Positions 16,827-24,252 of a DNA stretch of 44,164 bases are shown one piece after another (the stretch's first letter is position 1; each line of letters starts with the position of its first letter). This DNA is from Candidatus Gottesmanbacteria bacterium (GTDB lineage: Bacteria > Patescibacteriota > Microgenomatia > UBA10105 > UBA927). Position numbers and translations under genes: made by a program. Where the stretch lies: NCBI GenBank assembly GCA_016214885.1, contig JACRMP010000035.1:1-44164 (forward strand). The letters are read 5' to 3'. The notes below the pieces were generated by a model, which did no database searches, had not been told where the DNA came from, and saw only the letters and a list, made by a program, of their open reading frames with translations.

Positions 16827-17413
16827 AATGCTCCTTTGGTTGACGGAATTTGTCCGCCGCTTTTTTTGTCTATCTCGACGGCACGGCGGATTGCCCGTGC
16901 TATCGCTTTCCATATCGCCTCGGCTTTGTGATGATCATTTCTGCCGTTTTCGACTTTTATATACACATTGGCTTTTGCGTTTTGGGCAAAAGCATCCCAA
17001 AAGTCATACACCAGTTCTGTGCTGAAATCTCCGATCCGCTCCCGTGTAAACGGACAGGTTAAGGTGAACGCATAGCGCCCGGAAAAATCTATGGCAACAG
17101 TTGCCAGCGCTTCATCCATGGGCAGAATAAAAAATCCATACCGATTGATGCCGCGTTTATCTCCGAGTGATTTTGCAAATGCTTCACCCAGTACAATGCC
17201 GATATCTTCCACGGTGTGGTGATCGTCAATATAGGTGTCACCGGTAGCCTTCACCGTCAGATCAAATAATCCGTGTTTGGCAAAAAGATCCAACATGTGG
17301 GTGAGAAACCCTATGGGTGTTTCTATCTGGCGTATCCCGGTGCCATCGGGATTGAGCTTAATAGCAATATCGGTTTCTGATGTTTTGCGTGTGACTGTTG
17401 ATATGCGGTTCAT
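16823..17413 (-). CDS. hisB: Imidazoleglycerol-phosphate dehydratase
   Basis: 196 aa, the dehydratase only, with no fused phosphatase domain. Metal-binding pairs are H65-H66-E69 (DDHHTVED) and H161-H162-E165 (DHHKAE); the N-terminal R-K-T-ETDI and LTHMLDLFAKHG are family marks. Because the histidinol-phosphatase half of the enterobacterial HisB is missing, another enzyme must do that step, probably the HAD protein encoded immediately upstream. AAAGGAGGTTAT precedes the start. Confidence 0.97.
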   Translation of the reverse strand: MNRISTVTRKTSETDIAIKLNPDGTGIRQIETPIGFLTHMLDLFAKHGLFDLTVKATGDTYIDDHHTVEDIGIVLGEAFAKSLGDKRGINRYGFFILPMDEALATVAIDFSGRYAFTLTCPFTRERIGDFSTELVYDFWDAFAQNAKANVYIKVENGRNDHHKAEAIWKAIARAIRRAVEIDKKSGGQIPSTKGAL

Positions 17414-18132
17414 ATAACCTCCTTTAGATTATTTATTGTTGGTATTTGGTTGTCTCCAACTTTTTCGTTACCGACATATATGCTCGGCATGTCTGCCGCT
17501 TTGGCAGCGATTACATCGTTTATTGTGTCACCGATATAAACGGGATAACTCGCATTCATACGCCTGGACGCTTCTAACAGAGGATCAGGAGCAGGTTTTC
17601 CGTTTACCGTATCTTCGAGCGCCACGATATAGTCCATGGGAATATACGTTGGTGTAATACCGAGACGAGTGAGTGAAAATATTGCTTCGTTTTTGGGTCG
17701 CCCGGTAGCAATCCCCAGGCGGTATGACTCCTTAAGATCGGCAAGTAAAGTTTTGTCTATCAGAAGTGATTCGTTGGCGATACAGCCATCATAGGTTTTA
17801 CCGACATATATGGACTGAAAGCGTGTTTTGATACGTTTGTACAGACGGGAGTTTCGCACAGCATCGGTCAGTGGGGAAATATTTTCCGCAAACGCCGATG
17901 GCGAAAAGTTACGCCCCAACAGATCGACAAGTGCATATGATGTATCCCAGTCATTGTTGAATCCGGGAATTGATTTAATGGCGCTAATTGTTTCCGGTGT
18001 TACCGTAACTTTCATATTCTTAGATTCCAGCAGTATAGACGCCACTGTCCGGCATGTGGCTTCGGTAAAAGCTTCGTTCCCGACGAGCACGCCATCTATA
18101 TCGAAAATAATTGCATCAATATTTGGTTTCAT
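17410..18132 (-). CDS. HAD-family phosphatase, probable histidinol-phosphatase
   Basis: 240 aa haloacid-dehalogenase-type phosphatase. Motif I is FDIDGVL with D11 and D13, motif II is the T of ATGRPK, the motif III lysine is in NGKPAPDP, and motif IV is YIGDTINDV. A GFNNDWDTSY stretch in the cap resembles HAD subfamily IA proteins of unknown role (the TIGR01548 type, from memory). It lies in a chain of ATGA overlaps between hisC and hisB, exactly the genes on either side of the phosphatase step, and no other histidinol-phosphate phosphatase is present. The enzyme class is clear. The substrate is inferred from context. Confidence 0.85.
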   Translation of the reverse strand: MKPNIDAIIFDIDGVLVGNEAFTEATCRTVASILLESKNMKVTVTPETISAIKSIPGFNNDWDTSYALVDLLGRNFSPSAFAENISPLTDAVRNSRLYKRIKTRFQSIYVGKTYDGCIANESLLIDKTLLADLKESYRLGIATGRPKNEAIFSLTRLGITPTYIPMDYIVALEDTVNGKPAPDPLLEASRRMNASYPVYIGDTINDVIAAKAADMPSIYVGNEKVGDNQIPTINNLKEVI

Positions 18133-19184
18133 AGAATTTCCTCCAGAACTTTTATGAGTGTGGTGTTTTCCTTCGGGCTTCTGACGGTTATGCGGATACA
18201 GCCATTGAGATACGGTTTTGTGCTGCGGTCGCGCACGATAACGCCTCTTGCGGCCAGCTTGGCGGCAACCGAGCTGGCTCGGTTGCCCACATCCACGAGC
18301 AGGAAGTTTGCTTCCGACGGATACGCAGATAACCCAAGAGTTCTAAGTGCTTTGGCAAGTTTTTTCCGCTCTGTTTTAATCATCAGGATTTGTTTTTCTA
18401 TCCATGGTTGGTCATTATTGAGTACTTGCTCCGCAAGGTTTGCAGAGAGAGTACTGACTCCCATGGGGAACCGGATAGCGTCAAAGACCCTGGAGAGTGT
18501 GGGGTTAGCGATTAGATATCCGATGCGGGCTCCTGCAAGACCTGCAAATTTTGAAAATGTTTTGAGAACGATAAGGTTATTGTATTTCTTCGTAAGCGGA
18601 ACAACTGTTTTTCCATAAAATTCGCCGTATGCTTCATCTACTACGACAGCGCAGGATGACCGCGAGACGATGTCGGTGACGGTAAGTCGCGGGATGACGG
18701 AGCCGGTCGGATTATTGGGATTGACGAGAAAAATAAGCTTCGTCCGTAGTTTTTTTGACGCACGGATAATTGCAGCAGCATCGACGGCAAACGTTTTTGG
18801 AGCAAGCGGAATTTCATACACTATGCCGCGGTTGATTTGACACTGGATAGTGAACATTTCATACGTCGGAGGTGTGACGACGAACCTGTCGCCGGGATCT
18901 AAGAAAGTTTTAGCCAGTATATCGATTGCTTCATCCCCGCTGTTTGTCACCGTAATCATTTCTTCGGGTACACGTTCGTATGCCGCAATCTGCGTTTTCA
19001 GCCTTCGGTATGCAGGATCACTGTATTCATTGATTGAGACAAGACCCTTGATCGTCCGTTTGATGGACGGCGGAGGACTGGGAAGCGTATTCGTGTCAAA
19101 CCGCAGACAGTTTTTTACAGCATACGTCTCCCATTGATACGGGCGGGCAATTTGTCCTATTTGTGATAGCTTAATTGCTTTCAT
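18129..19184 (-). CDS. hisC: Histidinol-phosphate aminotransferase
   Basis: 351 aa fold-type I PLP enzyme converting imidazole acetol phosphate and glutamate to histidinol phosphate. Seen are NPNNPTG (155-161), DEAYGEF (183-189), the PLP lysine K212 in TFSKFAGLAGARIGY, and a C-terminal arginine in CIRITVRSP. The start at 19184 is preferred (AGAGG upstream). It overlaps the end of hisD by 14 nt, and its stop overlaps the start of the HAD gene as ATGA. Confidence 0.95.
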   Translation of the reverse strand: MKAIKLSQIGQIARPYQWETYAVKNCLRFDTNTLPSPPPSIKRTIKGLVSINEYSDPAYRRLKTQIAAYERVPEEMITVTNSGDEAIDILAKTFLDPGDRFVVTPPTYEMFTIQCQINRGIVYEIPLAPKTFAVDAAAIIRASKKLRTKLIFLVNPNNPTGSVIPRLTVTDIVSRSSCAVVVDEAYGEFYGKTVVPLTKKYNNLIVLKTFSKFAGLAGARIGYLIANPTLSRVFDAIRFPMGVSTLSANLAEQVLNNDQPWIEKQILMIKTERKKLAKALRTLGLSAYPSEANFLLVDVGNRASSVAAKLAARGVIVRDRSTKPYLNGCIRITVRSPKENTTLIKVLEEIL

Positions 19185-20487
19185 AAATACCTCTTTTTTT
19201 CGCAAACCTGATCGACACGGAATTTTTGTGCGCGGGCAACTGTTCTGCTTCGGCAATAACCTCAATAGTTTTCCGTATTTTTAGTAATCCGTTTTTTGTG
19301 CATTTCTGCACTTGCATCCATTTGCCGTATGCATCCACTCCCAGCGGGGGATACATTTTGGCCATGCCGCCCGTGGGCAGGACGTGATTGGCTCCCGTCG
19401 CATAATCTCCCGCAGCTTTTGCCGTCCAATCACCCAGAAATACTGATCCTGCATTTTGGATACGTCGGGCGACCGAATCCGGATCTCTGGTCATTATTTC
19501 CAAGTGTTCCGGCGCGTAGCCATTGGTAAACGCAATTGCATCACTCATCGAATCAGCAAGGGCAATCAGCCCGAATGCCTCCAAAGATTTCGCCGCGCGG
19601 TCAGCAGTTGTAAGTCCGGGCAGCTGTTTTTGAATTTCTGTAAGCGTCTGACGAGCAATTTGCCGTGATGTGGTTATCAGTACACACGCGGAATCCTCTC
19701 CGTGTTCACCGTCCGCCAGAAGATCCGCCGCGATGAATGCGGGGTTCGCCGATTCATCCGCGATGATAAATATTTCCGAAGGACCCGCTGGCATGTCGAT
19801 GCTCACCGTATTGAGCGCCAGCATTTTGGCGGCAGTCACCGATGCATTTCCCGCGCCGAATATCTTGCACACGGCAGGAATGGTTCTGGTGCCGTAGGTC
19901 ATTGCTGCAATGGCTTCAGCGCCGCCTACTTTAAATATATCGGTGAGCCCTATCATATTGGCGGCAATAAGAGTTGCAGGGGGGATTTTTCCGTTGTCTC
20001 GCGGAGGGGAGCAGAGTACGATATCACGGCATCCGGCAATCTGAGCCGGTATAGCGGTCATCAGTACCGATGACGGGTAAACCGCTTTTCCTCCGGGGAT
20101 ATAGAGACCGACTTTTTCTATCGCGCGCCATTCCCGCCAAACAGTGATGCCGGGTTCTGTCTGAACAACGGTATCTTTCCGTTTCGGTAGCTGAGCGCTT
20201 TGTGCGGCAGTGATATTTTTTATCATTTGTTTTAATGCCGTAATGGTTTCGCCTGATACGAGCGAGTATGCTTCGGTTATTTCCCGGCGGGTAACAGCGA
20301 TGGATCCGTACGCGTTTCTGCCGTAGCGCTTGGTGTATTTGTCAGAGAGAACTTTGTCTCCGAGCCGCCGCACGGAATCCATAACTTGAGCTACCCGGGG
20401 GAGGATTGTCTGATCCATTCCCCGGCTGCGTGCAAATATCCGCAGGTAATCGTTCTTTCTGATGGCGGAAAGTTTTGTAATTTTCAT
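19171..20487 (-). CDS. hisD: Histidinol dehydrogenase
   Basis: 438 aa; oxidises histidinol to histidine in two NAD-dependent steps. Conserved parts are [34 protein letters not shown], the zinc region [30 protein letters not shown] and [12 protein letters not shown]. Of the zinc ligands of E. coli HisD (Q259, H262, D360, H419), three are present, but the position of Q259 is an aspartate (LLADGEH instead of LLSQAEH). It lies 4 bp after hisG. Confidence 0.95.
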   Translation of the reverse strand: MKITKLSAIRKNDYLRIFARSRGMDQTILPRVAQVMDSVRRLGDKVLSDKYTKRYGRNAYGSIAVTRREITEAYSLVSGETITALKQMIKNITAAQSAQLPKRKDTVVQTEPGITVWREWRAIEKVGLYIPGGKAVYPSSVLMTAIPAQIAGCRDIVLCSPPRDNGKIPPATLIAANMIGLTDIFKVGGAEAIAAMTYGTRTIPAVCKIFGAGNASVTAAKMLALNTVSIDMPAGPSEIFIIADESANPAFIAADLLADGEHGEDSACVLITTSRQIARQTLTEIQKQLPGLTTADRAAKSLEAFGLIALADSMSDAIAFTNGYAPEHLEIMTRDPDSVARRIQNAGSVFLGDWTAKAAGDYATGANHVLPTGGMAKMYPPLGVDAYGKWMQVQKCTKNGLLKIRKTIEVIAEAEQLPAHKNSVSIRFAKKRGIYESN

Positions 20488-20491
20488 ATAA

Positions 20492-21349
20492 TTAAGAAAT
20501 AATTTTTTCGACCGGCAGCATATAAATATTTTTTGCCCCTAAATCTTTCATACGGTCAAAAACAGTCCAGAACATATCTTCTTTGATGACGCCGTTTACC
20601 GACAGGCGTTGCCCGGGGAGCGCTGTCATGACAAGGTTGGGAAGTAGTTTTGTGAGTCTCGGCGCTGATGTATCCGGAACGGTGAGACTGATGTATTTAT
20701 AGTTTTTTGCGGAAAGAACTGATGTAAACCGGGTGATGAGTTGGCGCAGAACCGGATTTTTTTCGGTGTCAGCGCCGAGTTTTTCATTTGCTATAAGTAC
20801 GGCTTCCGATCTGTATATGGGGGTAAGCAGCCGCAGATCGTTCATGGCGAGTGTGCTGCCGGTAGATACAAGATCCACAATTGCCGCCGCGAGCCCCAGT
20901 GACGGTGCAATTTCTACAGATCCCTTAATCGTGATTGTTTCTACTTTCACGCCGTATTTTTGAAAAAATTGTTGGGTTGAGCGGGGATAGGAGGTCGCGA
21001 TCGTTTTGCCGTTCAGCCCGCTTATGTCATTAATGGGGGACTCCTTGGGTACGGAAAGCGCTAGTGAACAATATCCATAGCGGAGGTTTAAGAGTTTTTT
21101 CACCTTCGGCCGTTCTTCGTTGAGTATATTCTGTCCGAGAATTCCCAGATCAACGGCACCGCTTTCCACGAGGCGGGGAATGTCATCATCCCGCACGTAC
21201 AGTATTTCGACAGGCATATTCCTGCAGGCGGAGAATAGCTTCCTGCTGTAGCTTTCGAACTCAAGTCCGGAAGCACGCAAAAACCCGAGCGTATTTTCCG
21301 TGAGACGCCCGTTTTTCTGCACCGCCAGTTTTAGGTTATTTTTATTCAT
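20492..21349 (-). CDS. hisG: ATP phosphoribosyltransferase, long form
   Basis: First and committed enzyme of histidine synthesis. 285 aa, the long form with a C-terminal ACT-like regulatory domain (about 205-285), so it should be feedback-inhibited by histidine and need no HisZ. N-terminal LKLAVQKNGRLTENTLGFL, the DLGILGQN segment and the PRPP-binding loop IVDLVSTGSTLAMNDL are present. The ribosome site AAGAGGAATTAC starts at the base after the encoded CCA of the tRNA-His gene. Confidence 0.96.
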   Translation of the reverse strand: MNKNNLKLAVQKNGRLTENTLGFLRASGLEFESYSRKLFSACRNMPVEILYVRDDDIPRLVESGAVDLGILGQNILNEERPKVKKLLNLRYGYCSLALSVPKESPINDISGLNGKTIATSYPRSTQQFFQKYGVKVETITIKGSVEIAPSLGLAAAIVDLVSTGSTLAMNDLRLLTPIYRSEAVLIANEKLGADTEKNPVLRQLITRFTSVLSAKNYKYISLTVPDTSAPRLTKLLPNLVMTALPGQRLSVNGVIKEDMFWTVFDRMKDLGAKNIYMLPVEKIIS

Positions 21350-21362
21350 ATGTAATTCCTCT

Positions 21363-21438
21363 TGGGGTGGCTGACGGGTAACGCTCCCGCTCCATCTTGC
21401 TCCACAGGCAAGCGCTCTCCTTTTGAGCTACAGCCACC
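21363..21438 (-). tRNA. tRNA-His (GTG) with unusual T-loop, inside the his operon leader
   Basis: Folded by eye on the minus strand. G-1 (21438) lies opposite C73. The acceptor stem GTGGCTG/CAGCCAC has 7 bp. The D stem GCTC/GAGC has loop AAAAGGA (G18-G19 present). The anticodon stem CTTGC/GCAAG has loop CTGTGGA (U33, anticodon GTG). The variable loop has 5 nt. The T stem GCGGG/CCCGT is followed by C73 and an encoded CCA (21365-21363). G-1 and C73 are the identity marks of tRNA-His. The T-loop reads AGCGTTA instead of TTCRAAY: C56 and G57 remain, but T54, T55 and A58 are lost. It could be a working tRNA, a special-purpose tRNA, or a tRNA-like regulatory element. Confidence 0.75.
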
Positions 21439-21497
21439 AAAAAACCTCCCGTTCGTTACGCACCACGTAAAAAACGTGCTACGTAAGGAACGAGAGG
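21439..21497 (-). terminator. Second terminator hairpin, directly before tRNA-His
   Basis: A long hairpin of about 19 pairs: CCTC/GAGG at the base, then CGTTC/GAACG, TTACG/CGTAA and CACGT/ACGTG around a T-rich loop. It is followed by six T (21444-21439), whose last base abuts G-1 of the tRNA. The opposite strand has no T-tract. It could be a second attenuator behind the T-box terminator or a processing signal for the tRNA 5' end. Confidence 0.7.
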
Positions 21498-21500
21498 CAT

Positions 21501-21682
21501 AAAAAAAAGACCTCCCGCGGTCCCATCCTTAGTTCCTAAAGGTGTTTCTCCTTCAGGCTCTTAGGCCGACTCCGCTTGGCGACATCGACTGTTGGATATG
21601 ACGGTTCAACCTCCGGAAGGCATTTTGACCTTCAGCTCGTGGATCGTGACTCCACTGTTTGCGCTTTTCTATTAACTTGTAC
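21501..21682 (-). promoter_or_regulatory. Histidine T-box riboswitch (transcription attenuation) upstream of tRNA-His and hisG
   Basis: Read on the minus strand. A hairpin GTGGA/TCCAC (21655-21639) shows the seven-base loop GTCACGA, containing CAC, a His codon that pairs with the GTG anticodon. Short hairpins follow (GAAGG/CCTTC; CCTGAAGG/CCTTTAGG). The T-box-like sequence AAGGATGGGACCGCGG is at 21530-21515. Its TGGG would pair with the 3' CCCA of tRNA-His, the only tRNA with discriminator C73. A terminator stem GACC/GGTC (extended by G-T pairs) and eight T (21508-21501) end the leader. The specifier lies in a terminal loop, as in the ultrashort stem I of some actinobacterial ileS T-boxes. 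Uncharged tRNA-His should favour readthrough into the operon. Confidence 0.72.
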
Positions 21683-21687
21683 ACGAT

Positions 21688-21715
21688 ATAGTACTACAAA
21701 TTCCGAGAATGTCAA
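21688..21715 (-). promoter_or_regulatory. Promoter of the histidine operon
   Basis: Minus strand perfect TTGACA (21715-21710), 16-nt spacer, TACTAT (21693-21688). It begins 18 bp after the stop of the upstream peptidase gene. Transcription would start near 21681 and give a leader of about 330 nt before hisG, unlike the leaderless genes around it. Confidence 0.7.
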
Positions 21716-21732
21716 ATTACCAACGATTTGTA

Positions 21733-22830
21733 TCAACGGACAATTAGCTCTTTAGGGGATTGGGAGACGATTGTTATACTGTCATTATTGATGAAGACGA
21801 GATCCTCGATGCGGATGCCGAATGAGCCCGGAATATATACTCCCGGCTCGATCGTGACGGTCATGTTTGGGGTAAGCACTTGTGCTTGGGCGACCGTGAG
21901 CCGGGGCCGTTCGTGGACGGCTAACCCCACCCCGTGGCCGAGGCTGTGGGGATAGACCGGCAGGTTTGCTTCGGCGATAATTTCCCGTGCCGCAGCATCC
22001 AGCGTTGCACCGTTGCGTTCGCCTGTATTGAGCATCGTAATTGCTTTTGTGTTGGCGGCTAACACCGCTTCATAGGCATTGACCCATTCGGATTTTGGCG
22101 TACCGGCAAATACCATGCGGGTCATATCGGCGCAATACCCATGCATTTTTGCCCCAAAATCTATGAGCACAATATCATTTTTGGCAAGTTTCGCTTGGGA
22201 CACATGGCTTAGCCCGTAGTGGGGAAGCGAAGTGTTTTTGCCGAACGCAACAATAGGAGAGAATGCATTTTCCGCCTGATGGTCACGGAAAAATGATTCG
22301 ATCGCCGATACAACAAATGATTCGGTTACTCCGGGGCGAAGGAGGGGGATAAGCATGCTGAAGCATTCGTCCGTACGCTTGGCAGCATCCCTGATAAAAC
22401 GGAGTTCATGAATTTGTTTAATCTCCCTAAGCTGTTCTACCCGGTCGTTGGTCGCGGTAAGTCGGATGCCGCGCAATTCCGCTTCCAATTTGTGCAGTTC
22501 GTAAACAGTCAGGTTTTTTTCTTCGTAACCAATGGATTTAAGGTTCTGTTTTGCAGCAGTTTCTGATACCGCTTTTTGTATTGGATTTTCTTTACTTAAT
22601 ACGGTGAGACGGAGCGGGGTACCGAGCACGGAGGATGGACTCTCTTTGACAAGAAGCTCTGCTGTTTCGCGGTAAAGCGGGTAGGTAAAAAGGCGTACTT
22701 CACGACGGGTGACCAGGAGAAACGATTCCCGTTCCATTGGAGCAACGCCGGTAAAACCCGAAAGATACTGGATATTTACGGGGTTGGTAACAAAAATAGC
22801 ATCGTGCTCTTCGGGAATGATGTCGGTCAT
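21733..22830 (-). CDS. M24 family metallopeptidase (Xaa-Pro aminopeptidase type)
   Basis: 365 aa. An N-terminal creatinase-like domain (about 1-125) is followed by a pita-bread catalytic domain. Metal and proton ligands are seen in order: H in LPHYGLSH, DFGAKMHGYCADMTRM (two Asp), HSLGHGVGLAVHE (His), TIEPGVYIPG and GIRIEDLVF (two Glu). The architecture matches PepP/PepQ-type peptidases that cut X-Pro bonds. The start at 22830 is chosen because TATAAT (22843-22838) lies 7 nt before it; upstream ATGs at 22836 and 22851 cannot be excluded. No terminator is seen between it and the his promoter. Confidence 0.93.
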   Translation of the reverse strand: MTDIIPEEHDAIFVTNPVNIQYLSGFTGVAPMERESFLLVTRREVRLFTYPLYRETAELLVKESPSSVLGTPLRLTVLSKENPIQKAVSETAAKQNLKSIGYEEKNLTVYELHKLEAELRGIRLTATNDRVEQLREIKQIHELRFIRDAAKRTDECFSMLIPLLRPGVTESFVVSAIESFFRDHQAENAFSPIVAFGKNTSLPHYGLSHVSQAKLAKNDIVLIDFGAKMHGYCADMTRMVFAGTPKSEWVNAYEAVLAANTKAITMLNTGERNGATLDAAAREIIAEANLPVYPHSLGHGVGLAVHERPRLTVAQAQVLTPNMTVTIEPGVYIPGSFGIRIEDLVFINNDSITIVSQSPKELIVR

Positions 22831-22837
22831 GGGCATT

Positions 22838-22865
22838 ATTATACCGTACAAAAGGTCACGCTGTT
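22838..22865 (-). promoter_or_regulatory. Promoter of the M24 peptidase gene, leaderless
   Basis: A perfect TATAAT at 22843-22838 lies 7 nt before the ATG at 22830. A weak -35 (GTAACA) is found about 17 nt upstream, overlapping the end of the preceding gene. Confidence 0.5.
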
Positions 22866-23649
22866 ACGGGGTTACTGTCGGCCGGGGCGTATTGCGGGGA
22901 GTGGCTGATGCGGAAGCGACGGGAGTAACAGTTGTCGTAGGAGTGGATGCTGAGCCGGTGATATTCCCCAGATTCAGGACGCGGATACCGCGGTAATTGT
23001 TTTCCTTTTTGGCTACAGGGGTTCCGGTGATGTGTACGGTATCGCCGACAGCGATTTTGGAAAATCCTCCTTTGACGAGCCCGCCTTCCTTAGACCAAAC
23101 AATTGTTTTGGTGGTATTTTCTATGTCGACGGTAAAACTTTTCCCTTCGCTGGTATTTATCGTAAGTACATAATCTTCTTTGTCTACATCAGCGACAATT
23201 CCTGAAAATTTAACCGGGGTAACCGTGCTTTCAATAAATATAAATTGTGCTTTGAGTAAATCAAGCGTTTCATCATAGGTACCAAACACCGTCACATTAT
23301 CTTTCGTTTCGATATCCTCGATGGAAAGGTTGGTACGTTTCCCGGATATAAGTTGGGTAACCGTTACGTCATCCGTAAGTTCGATTTTGATGTCTTTTGT
23401 TTTTGTTTCTATGGCAGCACTCGTTACGGAAACAGACTTCACGGTTCCGTACATTGCGCGTTTTACCACTGTTCGCAGTTCCGCCACTTTCGTGGCCAGT
23501 CTGGCCTTGAGATCTTCCATCTGTGCGCTTCCGGTAGCAGTTTGGGGCGCTCTGGTAGAAGACGGGGTTGCCGTTTGTGCAGCAACCATACCCAAGGGTG
23601 AGGCAAATGCTACCGCGGCAATAATAAAGGTGATCAGGCGCGTTTTCAT
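22864..23649 (-). CDS. Exported protein with repeated OB-like (DUF5666-type) domains
   Basis: 261 aa. A signal peptide (about 1-24, ending AAQT) is followed by a Ser/Thr/Ala linker, a helix and two similar beta-rich segments. The first is GTVKSVSVTSAAIETKTKDI with VTQLISGKRTNLSIEDIETKDNV; the second is FSGIVADVDKEDYVLTINT with KGGFSKIAVGDTVHITGTP. The G-x-V ... V-G-D-x-V pattern resembles DUF5666 repeats. It ends in a Pro/Thr-rich tail. Probably a surface or periplasmic protein of unknown role. It lies 5 bp after the 150-aa anchor gene and is presumably cotranscribed with it. Confidence 0.75.
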   Translation of the reverse strand: MKTRLITFIIAAVAFASPLGMVAAQTATPSSTRAPQTATGSAQMEDLKARLATKVAELRTVVKRAMYGTVKSVSVTSAAIETKTKDIKIELTDDVTVTQLISGKRTNLSIEDIETKDNVTVFGTYDETLDLLKAQFIFIESTVTPVKFSGIVADVDKEDYVLTINTSEGKSFTVDIENTTKTIVWSKEGGLVKGGFSKIAVGDTVHITGTPVAKKENNYRGIRVLNLGNITGSASTPTTTVTPVASASATPRNTPRPTVTP

Positions 23650-23654
23650 ATTAT

Positions 23655-24107
23655 TTAGAAATCTTCAGGTGTGTAATAAACGGTAACGGTCGTAGACTGT
23701 ATTTTTCCGTTCGCATAGCTTGTTACCAATATATCGTTTTTTCCTTCAGTCAGTGCAATTTTTCCGGCGTAAGCACCCTGCAGATTGGCAACCGCCACCG
23801 TTTCTACACTGCCGGTTTCTATAACAACGATAGATTCAGGAACCGCTGAGCCCGACACAAGGGTTTCATTTTTTGGTTCAATCGCTTCCGGCAGGGGACT
23901 TTGGATGGTAAGTCCTTCACCTGGTTTAGGTGTTGGGGTAGGTTTTGGTTTGTTTGCCGGTGTAAACATGCTGGCGATTCCTGACATGTTGGGAAGTTTT
24001 ATTTGCGGAAAGTTTTTGATGAGCGAGGGACCAAGGAACACAAGTGCGGCAATAATAAGCCCCACACCGAAGCCGATAATAGTTGCGAGTAATGCGTCTT
24101 TATTCAT
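23655..24107 (-). CDS. Membrane-anchored protein with Pro/Thr linker and Ig-like domain
   Basis: 150 aa. One N-terminal transmembrane helix (about 7-30) is followed by a linker rich in Pro, Thr and Lys (KPKPTPTPKPGEG), then a small beta domain (KNETLVSGSAVPESIVVIE ... GAYAGKIALTEGKNDILVTS) with the look of a bacterial Ig-like or glucodextranase-B-type fold. Such single-pass surface proteins are common in Candidate Phyla Radiation genomes. The function is unknown. It is the first gene of a two-gene unit, divergent from the MBL-fold gene. Confidence 0.75.
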   Translation of the reverse strand: MNKDALLATIIGFGVGLIIAALVFLGPSLIKNFPQIKLPNMSGIASMFTPANKPKPTPTPKPGEGLTIQSPLPEAIEPKNETLVSGSAVPESIVVIETGSVETVAVANLQGAYAGKIALTEGKNDILVTSYANGKIQSTTVTVYYTPEDF

Positions 24108-24252
24108 TATTTATTTATCAAAGAAAACTACCGAACAATAGCGTGCGTATATCCTATGAAATAATTACAGTGGGGCAGGGTATGCCCCTAAGCTTATAGC
24201 AAAAGGGGTATGTTGCTTAGGATACTGAAATCTGATATAAAATGCAACTACT

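Noticed and set aside
21363-21440. Plus-strand reading of the tRNA-like region as a tRNA-Val (CAC)
   Set aside because: The anticodon loop TCCACAG lacks U33, the mirrored D and T arms do not fit, and the minus strand gives G-1, C73, U33 and encoded CCA in the direction of the operon.
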